Below are positions 23,252-32,039 of a stretch of DNA of 43,807 bases, one piece after another. Position 1 is the stretch's first letter, and every line of letters begins with the position of its first letter. A program made the position numbers and the translations under genes. The notes below the pieces were generated by a model. The model ran no database searches and was not told the origin of the DNA. It saw nothing but the letters and a program-made list of their open reading frames with translations. Location: assembly GCF_029350975.1 (NCBI RefSeq), contig NZ_JARKMR010000003.1, positions 1-43,807 on the forward strand, read 5' to 3'. This DNA comes from Maribacter zhoushanensis (lineage in GTDB: Bacteria > Bacteroidota > Bacteroidia > Flavobacteriales > Flavobacteriaceae).

Positions 23252-25011
23252 CTACTATAAACTCTGATTACAAAATAACTGATATTGACAATAATTTCAA
23301 GGTTTCGGCTGGTCCTGGTGCAGGTAAAACTTATTGGTTGGTAAACCATATTAAGAATATATTACATAATTCAGATAAGCTATCAATAACAAGAAGAGTA
23401 GCGTGTATCACATATACAAATACTGCTGTTGAAACTATTTATAAGCGTTTAGGTACTTCATCTGCACAAGTAGAAGTATCTACAATACACAGTTTTTTAT
23501 ATCAGCATATAGTGAAGCCATATGTTTCATTTATTGCTGAGGAATATAATATAGATATCAGTAAGGTTGATGGTCATGATGAAATAAAAACAAGTTTTAA
23601 AAAAGTTAGTAATTGGATAGAAGATCACCCAAATTCTTCAACCTTAAGACACCCTTTCACTTTTAATCAATTAACTAGATTACAAAACAATAAAACAGCA
23701 TTAATTAATTGGTTTAATTCTATTGCTTATAATTATAATCCAACAAACAATGATATTGACATTAGTCTTGTTCGTTCTGAGGCTTACTATATAGAAGGTA
23801 ATGACAGAAGGTATTTAAATAGAATTTGTTTAAACGCTTTAGAGCATAATCTAATTGAATACAAGAAGCAATATTGGAATGAAGGTAAGGTTTCACATGA
23901 TGATGTATTATTTTTTAGTTTCCAACTACTAAAAAAGTTCCCATTTATATCTGATGTATTACTAGCTAAGTTTCCATATTTAATAATTGATGAATTTCAA
24001 GATAGTAATCCAATTCAATTAGAAATTTTCAAAATATTAGGTTTAAGTGGAATAAAAACTGGTGTTATTGGAGACCCTATACAATCTATCTATGGATTTC
24101 AAGGTGCAAATCACACTCAGTTTAATTCTTTTACACTACCTAATCTAAGAGAGTATACTCTTAACGAAAACAGAAGGAGTAGTAATGAAATAATAGATGT
24201 TCTCAATTCGATTAGAACAGATATAAGCCAAGTAAAATATAGGAATGTTACAATCGAAAAACCTATCATTTATATAGGAGATATGACTATTGCTTTACAA
24301 AGAGCAAAAGAAAAGTGTGCATTGGAAAATGTTCAAACTCTGTCAAGGAGCAACTTTCTTTCCAACGCCTTGAAAACTGAGATAAATGGTGTTGGCTTAG
24401 ATAGTAAACTTTTAGAAAAACTGTTAATAAAGGATTCTAATAGGGATAGAAAATACTTAATACACTCTTGTATAAAATCAATAGCTTATGCTAGAGAGAA
24501 CAAATTTAAAGATGCTATTAAAGAATTAGAAAAACTCTTTAGCTATAAGGTTGATAAAATAAGAGGGAAACGTAAATCCTTAAAATATATTTCAATATTA
24601 TTAAATGCATATGATGAATATAAATCTGCTTCTTTAATACAGTTTTCTGAATTTGTTAGATTAAACGTTGATTCAAATATGACGAAAGTTAGCAGAGGTG
24701 CCGTCAAGTTGTTTTATGAAAATCAAACCTTCAATCAATTATCACTTTGTGTTTCAATACCTGAAGATTTAAGTTTACACAAAACAATTCATAAATCAAA
24801 AGGTGACGAATTTAATAATGTTCTACTAGTTCTAAAAAAAGAAAGTGACATTAACTTTTTAATTACCCCAGATTTAGAAAATTTAGAAGAGCAAAGAATT
24901 AATTATGTAGCTGTGAGTAGAGCAGCAAATAAACTTTTTATATCTGTACCAACATTAAATGTGGTAAAACAACAAGCATTAAATCATTTGTTTGATATTA
25001 ATAACGTTTAA
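23242..25011 (+). CDS. gajB: GajB-like UvrD/Rep-type helicase (Gabija)
   Basis: 589 aa from the ATG at 23242. A TTG two codons earlier is the only other nearby start. SF1A helicase motifs in order: SAGPGAGKTYWLVNHI (Walker A), CITYTNTAVETIYKRL (Ia), LIIDEFQDSNPIQLEIF (Walker B/DEFQD), GDPIQSIYGFQGA (III), NENRRSS (IV), HKSKGDEFNNVLL (V) and NYVAVSRAANKLFISV (VI). No nuclease domain is present. It overlaps gajA by 10 bases, so the two are translationally coupled. It is the partner that senses DNA ends or single strands and activates GajA in described systems. Confidence 0.88.
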   Translation: MSITTINSDYKITDIDNNFKVSAGPGAGKTYWLVNHIKNILHNSDKLSITRRVACITYTNTAVETIYKRLGTSSAQVEVSTIHSFLYQHIVKPYVSFIAEEYNIDISKVDGHDEIKTSFKKVSNWIEDHPNSSTLRHPFTFNQLTRLQNNKTALINWFNSIAYNYNPTNNDIDISLVRSEAYYIEGNDRRYLNRICLNALEHNLIEYKKQYWNEGKVSHDDVLFFSFQLLKKFPFISDVLLAKFPYLIIDEFQDSNPIQLEIFKILGLSGIKTGVIGDPIQSIYGFQGANHTQFNSFTLPNLREYTLNENRRSSNEIIDVLNSIRTDISQVKYRNVTIEKPIIYIGDMTIALQRAKEKCALENVQTLSRSNFLSNALKTEINGVGLDSKLLEKLLIKDSNRDRKYLIHSCIKSIAYARENKFKDAIKELEKLFSYKVDKIRGKRKSLKYISILLNAYDEYKSASLIQFSEFVRLNVDSNMTKVSRGAVKLFYENQTFNQLSLCVSIPEDLSLHKTIHKSKGDEFNNVLLVLKKESDINFLITPDLENLEEQRINYVAVSRAANKLFISVPTLNVVKQQALNHLFDINNV

Positions 25012-25201
25012 AAAACTACATATAAAAAAGAACTAAGCTATAAAAAAATCAAATTCTCCCTTAATCTGAAACAATATTATTCTAGGCTCATAGCTTCTAA
25101 AATCACATATTTTTGAGCTTTTTTCGTTTGCTCAATTAAGTACTTTATCAAACAACTATTTACAATCAAAACCGTTATAACCAATCAACTTAAACTACAA
25201 A

Positions 25202-26008
25202 ATGGGATTAGATTTAATAACGCAAAGAGATTGTGAAGTAAAAGAAATTGTACCTCAAGAAGAACTTTTAAATCAAATTAAAGACCGCAATAGAGGTTTT
25301 GCAGTTTTAAATATGATTATTGAAAGTGGTAAAACCAGAGAAGAAGCACTAGAAACTTCATTTACACAGACCTTAGTGACACCAGAAGGAAATAAAAATG
25401 TAAGTGTAAAAGTTTCTGATTTAATTGAAAAGACCAACCATTTAGAACAGTTAGGGAAGAAGTGCGAAAATTGCCCTATTTCACAAAATACAGCATTTGG
25501 TTGTGTTGGATATGTCTCTTATCCAATTTCACAAAAATGTGAAAAATGGCTTGCAACAATTGCCGAAGAATCAAATAAAAAAGGGTTACCGTATTCTACA
25601 ACAATAGTTTTTATTGAAGATCAAAATGTAAGCGGACAACGATTTGGCGAAATGCGTAATCACGGGCAAACATTCTTTGAAAGTTCAAAACCAACAGAAA
25701 TTGTTTTAAGCAAAAGTCTCTTTAAAAAGAAAACAATAGACACAAATAAACTACTAGAAGTAACTGTATTAAATGGGCTAATGCAAACCACTCATATCAA
25801 CTACTTATTAATGTTATTTGGTGGTATTGTTTCGGATCACGTGGAACCAAAAGACAGATATTCTAAATTCAACAATGAAGACAAAAAGTATGTTTATCTA
25901 GACTTGAATTTACCAAAAGACAGTGACAAAAGTATTCTGGAATTCTATAATTATTTTCAGCATCTATTTATAGCATTAATGAACGGGCACGATGTATTTA
26001 TGGATTGA
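25202..26008 (+). CDS. Unknown protein with a central Cys cluster
   Basis: A 268-aa protein with no recognised family. It is highly charged and soluble, with no signal peptide. The centre has KKCENCPISQ, FGCVGYVSYP and SQKCEKW (about residues 88-120), a CxxC-x8-C-x10-C arrangement that could hold zinc or an Fe-S cluster. The C-terminus has a hydrophobic helix (NYFQHLFIALMNG). It starts 190 bases after gajB. A TATTTTTG -7-like box at 25108-25115 suggests separate transcription. Whether it belongs to the defence locus is open. Confidence 0.7.
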   Translation: MGLDLITQRDCEVKEIVPQEELLNQIKDRNRGFAVLNMIIESGKTREEALETSFTQTLVTPEGNKNVSVKVSDLIEKTNHLEQLGKKCENCPISQNTAFGCVGYVSYPISQKCEKWLATIAEESNKKGLPYSTTIVFIEDQNVSGQRFGEMRNHGQTFFESSKPTEIVLSKSLFKKKTIDTNKLLEVTVLNGLMQTTHINYLLMLFGGIVSDHVEPKDRYSKFNNEDKKYVYLDLNLPKDSDKSILEFYNYFQHLFIALMNGHDVFMD

Positions 26009-26142
26009 GAACTTTACTTGTTAAGCAAAGTTTATATCTCAAATAAATACTTTAAACTGTTTAATACGGGGTTTTCTATAAAGCCGTATGTATTCCTATC
26101 ACAGAATATATACTACTCAACCTTATTTCTTATTTTTAGATA

Positions 26143-26715
26143 ATGAAAGAAGGCTTAATAAAAGATACTTATGAACTAATAATAAAAGAAATACAGACTG
26201 TTATTACGGTTTGTTATCTAGTGGCTGTTGGTATAGGTATGATTTTTAATTATAAAAAGTATGCTGAGTTTGGCATTAATATTTTTGATTACGGTGACGT
26301 TTTTGATTTTTTAATAGCTCCATTTGCAGATGTTTACATCATTCTTTTTGCAGCGGCATCTACACTGTTTATTTCCATACTATTTTACCTTGATTATGTT
26401 TGGTTAAAGAGATGGCCTAAATCATATTCAAAAATGAATTTAGGGCGCGATAAAAAGAAGTGGTTTAAACAATACAGAATTACAGTAATAGCGATAAGTT
26501 TTATTATATACTTGTTTTTATCTGCTGGTTTTTACGGTAAATACACGAAGAAAAAAATAACCAATCAAAGAGATATTACCATTACTATGGTAGATAATGA
26601 AATGAAGAAGGGTAAGCTCATTGGCAAGACCAAGGATATTGTTTTCTTATTAAATGATGACGGTGTTTTTGCAATACCCCTTACTTCTGTGGTAAAACAG
26701 ATAAAAATAAAGTAA
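26143..26715 (+). CDS. Unknown membrane protein, three to four segments
   Basis: A 190-aa protein with hydrophobic segments at about residues 20-42 (VITVCYLVAVGIGMIF), 65-90 (a long stretch that may span twice) and 112-130 (ITVIAISFIIYLFLSAGFYG), separated by a basic loop (LKRWPKSYSKMNLGRDKKKW). The C-terminal 55 residues are soluble and beta-rich (ITITMVDNEMKKGKLIGKTK). No family recognised. The stop overlaps the next start by one base, so the two proteins are probably made together. Confidence 0.75.
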   Translation: MKEGLIKDTYELIIKEIQTVITVCYLVAVGIGMIFNYKKYAEFGINIFDYGDVFDFLIAPFADVYIILFAAASTLFISILFYLDYVWLKRWPKSYSKMNLGRDKKKWFKQYRITVIAISFIIYLFLSAGFYGKYTKKKITNQRDITITMVDNEMKKGKLIGKTKDIVFLLNDDGVFAIPLTSVVKQIKIK

Positions 26716-27332
26716 TGGGCATTTTCGGCATGTCTAAAAAAGGGAGTGATAAGTCCCGTGTATTAAACACGGACAATGGCATTTTAGGTCCCACATTTCT
26801 TGAAGGTTTTACGGAGCATATAAAAAACCCTAAAGAATTACACTCGCATGAATGGCGAAGAAAACTGGGCAGTTCTTCAGGCCACAGTAAATTTAAAATT
26901 AAATACTACGGAGAACTTCACGAAAATTATAATAACCTTATTGTAGAAACTAATTTTGCACCAGCTTTGATAGTTGCTGTTCATGTAGTGTCTGGTGAAG
27001 AAATACTTTTATTTGACGGTTGTAAACACGGCTATAATGCCATGTTTTGCGATACTTTTACAAAAGAGCAAATTACGAATAGACCAATAACAAATCATTA
27101 TAAGGACAGCAAAGCAAATGATATTTTTGAAATAACCATTTCTACTTATAACGGTATTGACTATGAAGATGAGTTTAGAGAAGAGGTAGATGAGAATGGG
27201 CTGTTAGAACTTATAGACGGTACTAAAATAGATTTTGAAAGTGTAAAACGTAATGGCTATGATTCATTACAAATTTGGGCAACAAATGATAACGGAGAAA
27301 TCATAGAATTAGTATCTGAAGAATTGGCTTAA
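26715..27332 (+). CDS. Unknown soluble protein coupled to the membrane protein
   Basis: A 205-aa acidic protein without signal peptide or membrane segment. Features include HEWRRKLGSSSGHSKFKIKY near residue 45, LIVAVHVVSGEEILLFDGCK in the middle and a very acidic region (YEDEFREEVDENGLLELID). It is mostly predicted beta. The start codon shares its A with the preceding TAA. No family recognised; a two-protein function with the upstream membrane protein is inferred from coupling only. Confidence 0.75.
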   Translation: MGIFGMSKKGSDKSRVLNTDNGILGPTFLEGFTEHIKNPKELHSHEWRRKLGSSSGHSKFKIKYYGELHENYNNLIVETNFAPALIVAVHVVSGEEILLFDGCKHGYNAMFCDTFTKEQITNRPITNHYKDSKANDIFEITISTYNGIDYEDEFREEVDENGLLELIDGTKIDFESVKRNGYDSLQIWATNDNGEIIELVSEELA

Positions 27333-27660
27333 ATATGTTCTTTTAGTAATTCATTGTTATTTATTTTTTGATCAATTTCTCTAGCGTATCAGAATGGTTT
27401 AAATGTTAAAATCACACAAAAATTTTTATGCCGTTCATCGATTATTGTAATGCGTTCAGCGTCAATAATTAAGATAATTTGTAAGAAAAAATTAATAAAT
27501 CCTACCTTTTTTTGTAGGAAAGTATCATTAAAATATAATATATTTACCATCCAATCAGAAGTTTCGAATAGTTTTGTTCCCCCACAAAAGTTTATGAAAT
27601 TCTATGTAAAGTACTTCTTGGGCAAGACTCAAAGTAGGTAATTATATAAGTATTAAAGGA
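27333..27660. other. Intergenic region holding the first Bor-type promoter
   Basis: The last 100 bases (27560-27660) are similar to 28372-28484 before the second Bor gene, including the -7 box at 27569 and GTTCCCCC after it. The rest shows no gene. Confidence 0.6.
27569..27576 (+). promoter_or_regulatory. -7 box of the first Bor-like gene
   Basis: TAGTTTTG fits TAnnTTTG and is identical, with GTTCCCCC-type sequence after it, to the box at 28381 before the paralogue. It implies a 5' UTR of about 80 bases. Confidence 0.6.
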
Positions 27661-27951
27661 ATGAAAAATTCATTGAAAATTGCAGCGATTGCTTTTTCTT
27701 TATCAATTTTATTTACATTTTATTATTCTTACACTAGCATTGTTGATCAAGATGCTCAAGCTAACATCGAGCATTTTGATGGTAGCCTTAATACCGTGCA
27801 AAGTATAGCTGTTGCAGGTGTTTCCAATGTTTCGGCTAACGGTACTATTGGTAATGAAGACCTAAAGGCGGCAACGAAACAAACTTTCTTCAACGGCTTA
27901 ATTTCCGCAATTACTTTAAAATATTTATCTGCTGCAGATAAAGACATTTAA
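27661..27951 (+). CDS. Diverged Bor-like paralogue lacking the lipobox Cys
   Basis: A 96-aa protein alignable along its length with the gene at 28485: MKNSLKIAAIAFSLSILFTF matches the paralogue's signal, but the lipidated Cys (LTSCYSY there) is replaced (FTFYYSY). The TKQTFFNGLISAIT segment is kept, while the GGAEN and GIYTP motifs of the Bor family are lost. It is a tandem duplicate that no longer can be lipidated and may be degenerating or retargeted to the inner membrane or periplasm. The frame is intact and the promoter box is conserved. Confidence 0.7.
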   Translation: MKNSLKIAAIAFSLSILFTFYYSYTSIVDQDAQANIEHFDGSLNTVQSIAVAGVSNVSANGTIGNEDLKAATKQTFFNGLISAITLKYLSAADKDI

Positions 27952-28484
27952 TCCCTTGTAAACAGCGTATCTAACTTGCTAAAACTTTTCGCACTCTAAG
28001 GGTTGAAATTGGAGCTGTTCATTGTATTTTAAAACCGTTTTCATTTTTGTAGGAAAAATATGAGTACGTACAAAACAACAACTTGTTTAGCAATTGAAAT
28101 CTGGTATTCTAATGATTTACTTTTCAAGAGCCACAAAAGAATTTAAACATAATATATAGGTCTTAGAATGGTGGGTATAATAAAGCGCTTAGCTAATTTT
28201 GTTTTCAAAAGAATATAGCGTAATTCAATTTGTAAGGGTATTAATTAAATTATTCTTCAACGTATTAAGCATCAAATATTTAGTCTCTTAAAGTTCAAAT
28301 TGTTTAAAAACTTACGTTACATTGTAAGAATCTATCCACGTGAATTTCCTAACTTTCGGCATTATATAAGTAGTTGCAAATAGTTTTGTTCCCCCAATAA
28401 AATTTATGAAATACTATGTAAATACTTCATTATCAAGGCTCAAAATGAGTAATTATATAAATGTTTAATTTAATTTTTAAAGGA
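27952..28484. other. Long intergenic region between the Bor-like paralogues
   Basis: About 530 AT-rich bases. Only the last 110 are explained, as duplicated promoter and leader (28372-28484). A 28-codon frame at 28060-28146 exists but has no support. Nothing else was recognised. Confidence 0.5.
28381..28388 (+). promoter_or_regulatory. -7 box of the intact Bor-like gene
   Basis: TAGTTTTG, identical to 27569-27576, with similar flanks (TTCCCCC, then TTTATGAAAT and TAATTATATAA downstream). A 5' UTR of about 90 bases is implied. Confidence 0.6.
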
Positions 28485-28778
28485 ATGAAAAATTCAATGA
28501 AAATGATGGCAATAGCTTTTGCTTCATCAATTTTATTAACTTCTTGTTATTCTTACACAAGTGTTGTAGGTAGTGGCGCACAAGGTAACAGTCAAAAAAC
28601 AGAGTGGAACCATTACGTAGTTTACGGTTTGGCTCCTGTAGGTGTTTCTGATTCTAAGGCTATGGCCGGTGGTGCAGAAAACTATACGGTTACTACAAAA
28701 CAAACATTTGTTAATGGTTTGGTATCTGCTCTTACTTTTGGTATTTATACACCAACTACAACTACAGTTACTAAATAA
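28485..28778 (+). CDS. Bor family lipoprotein
   Basis: 97 aa from the ATG at 28485. An ATG at 28461 is open, but AAAGGA before 28485 and the clean signal MKNSMKMMAIAFASSILLTSC favour this one. The lipidated Cys is residue 21. The C-terminal half shows the signature of phage lambda Bor and Iss proteins: GGAENYTVTTKQTFVNGLVS then ALTFGIYTP. In enterobacteria these outer-membrane lipoproteins give serum resistance; the role in a flavobacterium is unknown. The gene has a terminator directly behind and a diverged paralogue upstream. Confidence 0.88.
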   Translation: MKNSMKMMAIAFASSILLTSCYSYTSVVGSGAQGNSQKTEWNHYVVYGLAPVGVSDSKAMAGGAENYTVTTKQTFVNGLVSALTFGIYTPTTTTVTK

Positions 28779-28788
28779 TTATATTACA

Positions 28789-28822
28789 AAAATGGAGGTT
28801 GCTTTTTAGCAACTTCCATTTT
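28789..28822 (+). terminator. Intrinsic terminator of the Bor-like gene
   Basis: 14-bp stem 28789-28802 / 28809-28822 with one G-U pair valid on plus. Loop TTTTTA, and the arm ends in TTTT. Confidence 0.85.
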
Positions 28823-28837
28823 ATGATTTTATATATC

Positions 28838-29041
28838 ATGAAGAAAATTATCTTTTACATTGCTGCAATTATCGCCTTCTTTATGCTGATCAATATTGCA
28901 AGTATTCTAATATCTGATTTTAGTAGGCTAACCGACTATGGTTTTGGCTATTTGGCAGGTAAGGTGATATTGTTTTTCATTTTTACCGCTGTTGCTATAT
29001 TTTTGCGAAAAGAGGTGATTCGCCCTAAAGAGATTTCTTAG
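28838..29041 (+). CDS. Small two-segment membrane protein
   Basis: 67 aa from MKKIIFYIAAIIAFFMLINI. An ATG at 28799 would begin inside the terminator hairpin and was rejected. There are two hydrophobic helices (about residues 4-24 and 38-57, YLAGKVILFFIFTAVAIFL) and a short basic tail (RKEVIRPKE). No function known. Confidence 0.65.
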   Translation: MKKIIFYIAAIIAFFMLINIASILISDFSRLTDYGFGYLAGKVILFFIFTAVAIFLRKEVIRPKEIS

Positions 29042-29183
29042 AAAATAATCTATTCCCAATTTTTATTATTTATTGAAGTAGCTAGAATTTTCTTTTAGTT
29101 ACTATCTCCCTAATACCCTAATATCCACCAAAAAGTACACAACATTCGAAAATGTGTGTAAGTCCTAACGGCATCTTGGCACA

Positions 29184-29191
29184 TACCTTTG
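29184..29191 (+). promoter_or_regulatory. -7 box of the SDR operon
   Basis: TACCTTTG fits TAnnTTTG and lies 34 bases before the start at 29226. The -33 region is poor, consistent with activation by the AraC-type regulator at the end of the operon. Confidence 0.5.
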
Positions 29192-29225
29192 TCCTATTCT
29201 TTTAGACATTTAAAAAATAGGCGAT

Positions 29226-30176
29226 ATGAGTACAACACAATTTGGTAAAAAAGGGTGGACCCCTGATAGAATCAAAAGCCTTAAAGGCAAAACATATATA
29301 ATTACCGGAACAACCAGTGGTACTGGTTTTGAGGCGGCAAGAATACTGCTGAAAAAAGGGGCTAAAGTGGTAATGCTGAACCGTAACCCTAAAAAGGTTG
29401 CCGATACGTTGACAACCTTAAAGCAAGAACTTGGCAATGCCATACCGGTAAGCAATATAGAAATGGACTTGGCATCATTGGCATCGGTTAGGAAAGCTGC
29501 GGAAGAAGTACTGAGAACCGTGCCACAAATAGATGCCCTTATGTGCAATGCCGCCATTGCGCAAGTACCCAAACAAACATTTACGGAAGATGGTTTTGAA
29601 AGTCAGTTAGGGGTAAACCACTACGGTAATTTCTTATTGCAGGCTTTACTGTACCCGCGTATAGAAGAATCAAAAGGGCGTATAGTGACAGTGGGCAGTA
29701 TGGGTTATAATCTAGGTATTAAGACCATACAGTTCAATGATATGAACTGGGACAAGAATTATAACCCCAACGCGGTATATAGCCAAAGTAAGCTGGCACA
29801 GATTATGACTGTTTATGAATTACAGGATAAACTGAAAGCAGCGGGAAAAACTGGTGTAAAATCTTATGCCTGCCACCCTGGAGCTTCTTCAACATCATTG
29901 ATCAAGACCAGCGGTAGCTTGTTGACAAGATTTATTTGGCAGATCATGAAATTAACACCCATGGTACAATCTGCAGAGAAAGGGGCATACCCAGAATTGA
30001 TGTGTGCCATCGAGCCAGATTTGGATCAAACCGCATTTTATGGACCAACAGGTAAAAACTATTGGACAGGTCCGGTTGGGGAATGTAAACTAGAACCACA
30101 CGCAAAAGACAAGCCGGTTATGGAAAAGCTTTGGGAGCTTTCGGAAAAGGAAACAGGTGTAACGTGGAATTTGTAA
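29226..30176 (+). CDS. SDR family oxidoreductase, protochlorophyllide-reductase-like
   Basis: A 316-aa short-chain dehydrogenase. The Rossmann motif is YIITGTTSGTGFEAARIL (TGxxxGxG, about residues 22-39), followed by NR in the NADP-specifying position (VVMLNRNPKK), the CNAAIA strand and the catalytic YSQSK (Tyr about residue 185). Substrate-binding sequence such as WDKNYNPNAVYSQSKLA and the length resemble light-dependent protochlorophyllide-reductase-like or retinol-dehydrogenase-like SDRs, but photosynthesis is not implied. It is first in an operon with a membrane protein (8 bases away) and an AraC regulator. Confidence 0.88.
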   Translation: MSTTQFGKKGWTPDRIKSLKGKTYIITGTTSGTGFEAARILLKKGAKVVMLNRNPKKVADTLTTLKQELGNAIPVSNIEMDLASLASVRKAAEEVLRTVPQIDALMCNAAIAQVPKQTFTEDGFESQLGVNHYGNFLLQALLYPRIEESKGRIVTVGSMGYNLGIKTIQFNDMNWDKNYNPNAVYSQSKLAQIMTVYELQDKLKAAGKTGVKSYACHPGASSTSLIKTSGSLLTRFIWQIMKLTPMVQSAEKGAYPELMCAIEPDLDQTAFYGPTGKNYWTGPVGECKLEPHAKDKPVMEKLWELSEKETGVTWNL

Positions 30177-30184
30177 ATTAGTAA

Positions 30185-30715
30185 ATGACCAAAATTATAG
30201 ATATGGATATTTTAAAAGAAGCTACAAATTGGGCAAAGGCAGAGTTGTTTTCAACTCCGTTCTTCATGCTGTTCGGTTTAGCATTTTTAGTGGCAAGCTT
30301 AGGGTTTTGGCAATTGGGCAAAACAGATATCGCCAGAGCGTATATAATTCCTACATTGGTAGCGGGCAGTTTACTTTTGATAATTGGGTTGGGATTGTTC
30401 TTTACCAATAAATCAAGAATTCCCCAATTTGAAAAAGCCTACAAAACAGATGCACCGGCGTTTGTAGCATCAGAATTGGAGCGTGCCGAAGCTACCTTAA
30501 AAGAATATGATACTATTGTATTTAAGGCGATACCCATCATAATTATAGCTTGTGCCATAGTACTGCTATTTGTAAGTACACCGGTTTGGAGAGCTAGTAT
30601 GATTACTACCATAGCCATGCTGACGGTTATTTTATTGGTAGATGGTACCGCCCATGCCAGAATAGATGGGTATAATAAACAATTACAATTTGCAGCTAAA
30701 GAAATGAACAAGTAG
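30185..30715 (+). CDS. Unknown four-segment membrane protein
   Basis: A 176-aa protein with paired hydrophobic helices at about residues 25-44, 55-76, 115-133 and 138-156, and a charged loop between (KSRIPQFEKAYKTDAPAFVA). The second Met at 30203 (MDILKEATNW) is an alternative start. It lies 8 bases after the SDR and one base before the AraC gene, so all three are one operon. It may handle the SDR substrate or act in its regulation; neither can be shown. Confidence 0.75.
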   Translation: MTKIIDMDILKEATNWAKAELFSTPFFMLFGLAFLVASLGFWQLGKTDIARAYIIPTLVAGSLLLIIGLGLFFTNKSRIPQFEKAYKTDAPAFVASELERAEATLKEYDTIVFKAIPIIIIACAIVLLFVSTPVWRASMITTIAMLTVILLVDGTAHARIDGYNKQLQFAAKEMNK

Positions 30716-30716
30716 T

Positions 30717-31628
30717 ATGCAGCATTTTAAAACATTATCATCCTATATAGCGTATTTGGAACTACCTGGTCCGGAACACCCTATGTTGAGTGTATTTTCG
30801 GCAACGGGAGATGGTTTTTTACCATGCCCCAAAGAAAGTTCGCCGCCCATTACCAACGATTGTTATACCATTAGTTTTAAGAAGTTTGTACAGGGTGATT
30901 TAAACTACGGTCGAACTAAGTACGATTTCAATAACGGAGCGCTATTTTTTATAGCGCCAAGGCAAGTATTGCAATGGAACGAGGCAGCGGTATTTGAGCA
31001 AAAAGGTTTTTCGATCAGCTTTCACGAGGACTTTTTAAAAGGAACGGAGTTGGCGCATCAAATCAAAAAATATGGTTTCTTTTCCTACTCGGTCAATGAA
31101 GCATTGCACCTTTCACCAAAAGAAGAAAAGCAGATAGAATCCATTGTCGAGAATATTGAGGTTGAATATCAAAATAACCAAGACGAGTTCAGTAAGGACA
31201 TTATTATTTCTCAATTGAGCACCTTGTTGAAATACGCCAATCGCTTTTATGAGCGACAATTTTTGAACAGAAAAGAACTTTCTACAAGTTTGTTAGAACG
31301 GTTTAATACGCAGTTGTTGAAGTACGTAGAATCTGGTCAGCTACAGGAAAATGGAATACCTAGCATAGAACAGATTGCTGATAAAATGGCAATTTCGCAA
31401 CGTTATCTAAGCGACACCTTAAAAAAGGAGACCGGTAAGACCACCACGGAAAATTTGCAATTGTTGTTAATAGATGAAGCTAAGAATATGTTGCTGCATC
31501 CCAGTAAAAGTATTGCTGAGGTAGCATATGAATTAGGTTTTGAATATCCACACTATTTTTCAAGGTTGTTCAAAAAGAAAGAAGGTATTAGCCCAACGGC
31601 TTATCGTGAGAAGTTTAGTGTGAACTAG
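30717..31628 (+). CDS. AraC family transcriptional regulator
   Basis: A 303-aa protein with an N-terminal cupin-like sensor domain (about residues 40-100, FFIAPRQVLQWNEAAVFEQK) and a C-terminal double helix-turn-helix: IEQIADKMAISQRYLSDTLK (first HTH) and IAEVAYELGFEYPHYFSRLF (second HTH), ending KEGISPTAYREKF. This is the standard AraC/XylS DNA-binding unit. It is co-transcribed with the SDR and the membrane protein, which it probably controls in response to a small ligand. Confidence 0.93.
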   Translation: MQHFKTLSSYIAYLELPGPEHPMLSVFSATGDGFLPCPKESSPPITNDCYTISFKKFVQGDLNYGRTKYDFNNGALFFIAPRQVLQWNEAAVFEQKGFSISFHEDFLKGTELAHQIKKYGFFSYSVNEALHLSPKEEKQIESIVENIEVEYQNNQDEFSKDIIISQLSTLLKYANRFYERQFLNRKELSTSLLERFNTQLLKYVESGQLQENGIPSIEQIADKMAISQRYLSDTLKKETGKTTTENLQLLLIDEAKNMLLHPSKSIAEVAYELGFEYPHYFSRLFKKKEGISPTAYREKFSVN

Positions 31629-31652
31629 TAATAAATTTTCTAATTTAGAAAA

Positions 31653-31862
31653 ATGAAAAAGCTTAATACAGTTCAGATTATTGCCATAGTTGTAAGTGTT
31701 GCAGGTGCAATCATGGTCATACTTAACGCTACTATTGAAGACATTACATATAAGGAAGTATTAGCTTTTGATCAGCTGGTTTTTTGGTCAGGTATTTTGT
31801 TATGGGGTTTTGGTGGTATGCTTGCCCATAAAAGAAAATCAAAAACAATAGAGGAGGATTAA
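31653..31862 (+). CDS. Small two-segment membrane protein
   Basis: 69 aa with two hydrophobic helices (VQIIAIVVSVAGAIMVILNA and LVFWSGILLWGFGGMLA) and a basic C-terminal KRKSK. It follows the AraC gene by 24 bases on the same strand. Unknown function. Confidence 0.7.
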   Translation: MKKLNTVQIIAIVVSVAGAIMVILNATIEDITYKEVLAFDQLVFWSGILLWGFGGMLAHKRKSKTIEED

Positions 31863-31976
31863 ATAAGCCAGTTTCAATACCGGTTATTATAAAAATTTAA
31901 AGGCATTAGTGCTAATTCTTTACAGATATTGGTCATAATTCATATTAAAGAATAATGAATGTTTTAAATCAAATAC

Positions 31977-32010
31977 AAAGCCCTCACTAAATTTATAATG
32001 AGGGCTTTTT
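31977..32010. terminator. Bidirectional terminator
   Basis: Stem AAAGCCCTCA/TGAGGGCTTT with TTTTT on the plus side. It lies between convergent genes (small membrane protein and sugar porter). Confidence 0.8.
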
Positions 32011-32039
32011 AATTAATTTATGTCTAACAGGATGCTGTT

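Noticed and set aside
27450..27641. Plus-strand 63-codon frame before the first Bor-like gene
   Set aside because: It runs through the duplicated promoter and leader, has no family resemblance, and the equivalent frame is not kept at the second copy.
28060..28146. 28-codon frame in the long gap between the Bor-like genes
   Set aside because: No supporting composition, signal or neighbour; a chance frame in AT-rich DNA is likelier.
29226..30176. Chlorophyll biosynthesis from the protochlorophyllide-reductase resemblance
   Set aside because: No other pigment genes; the resemblance is to a broad SDR subfamily with many non-photosynthetic members.
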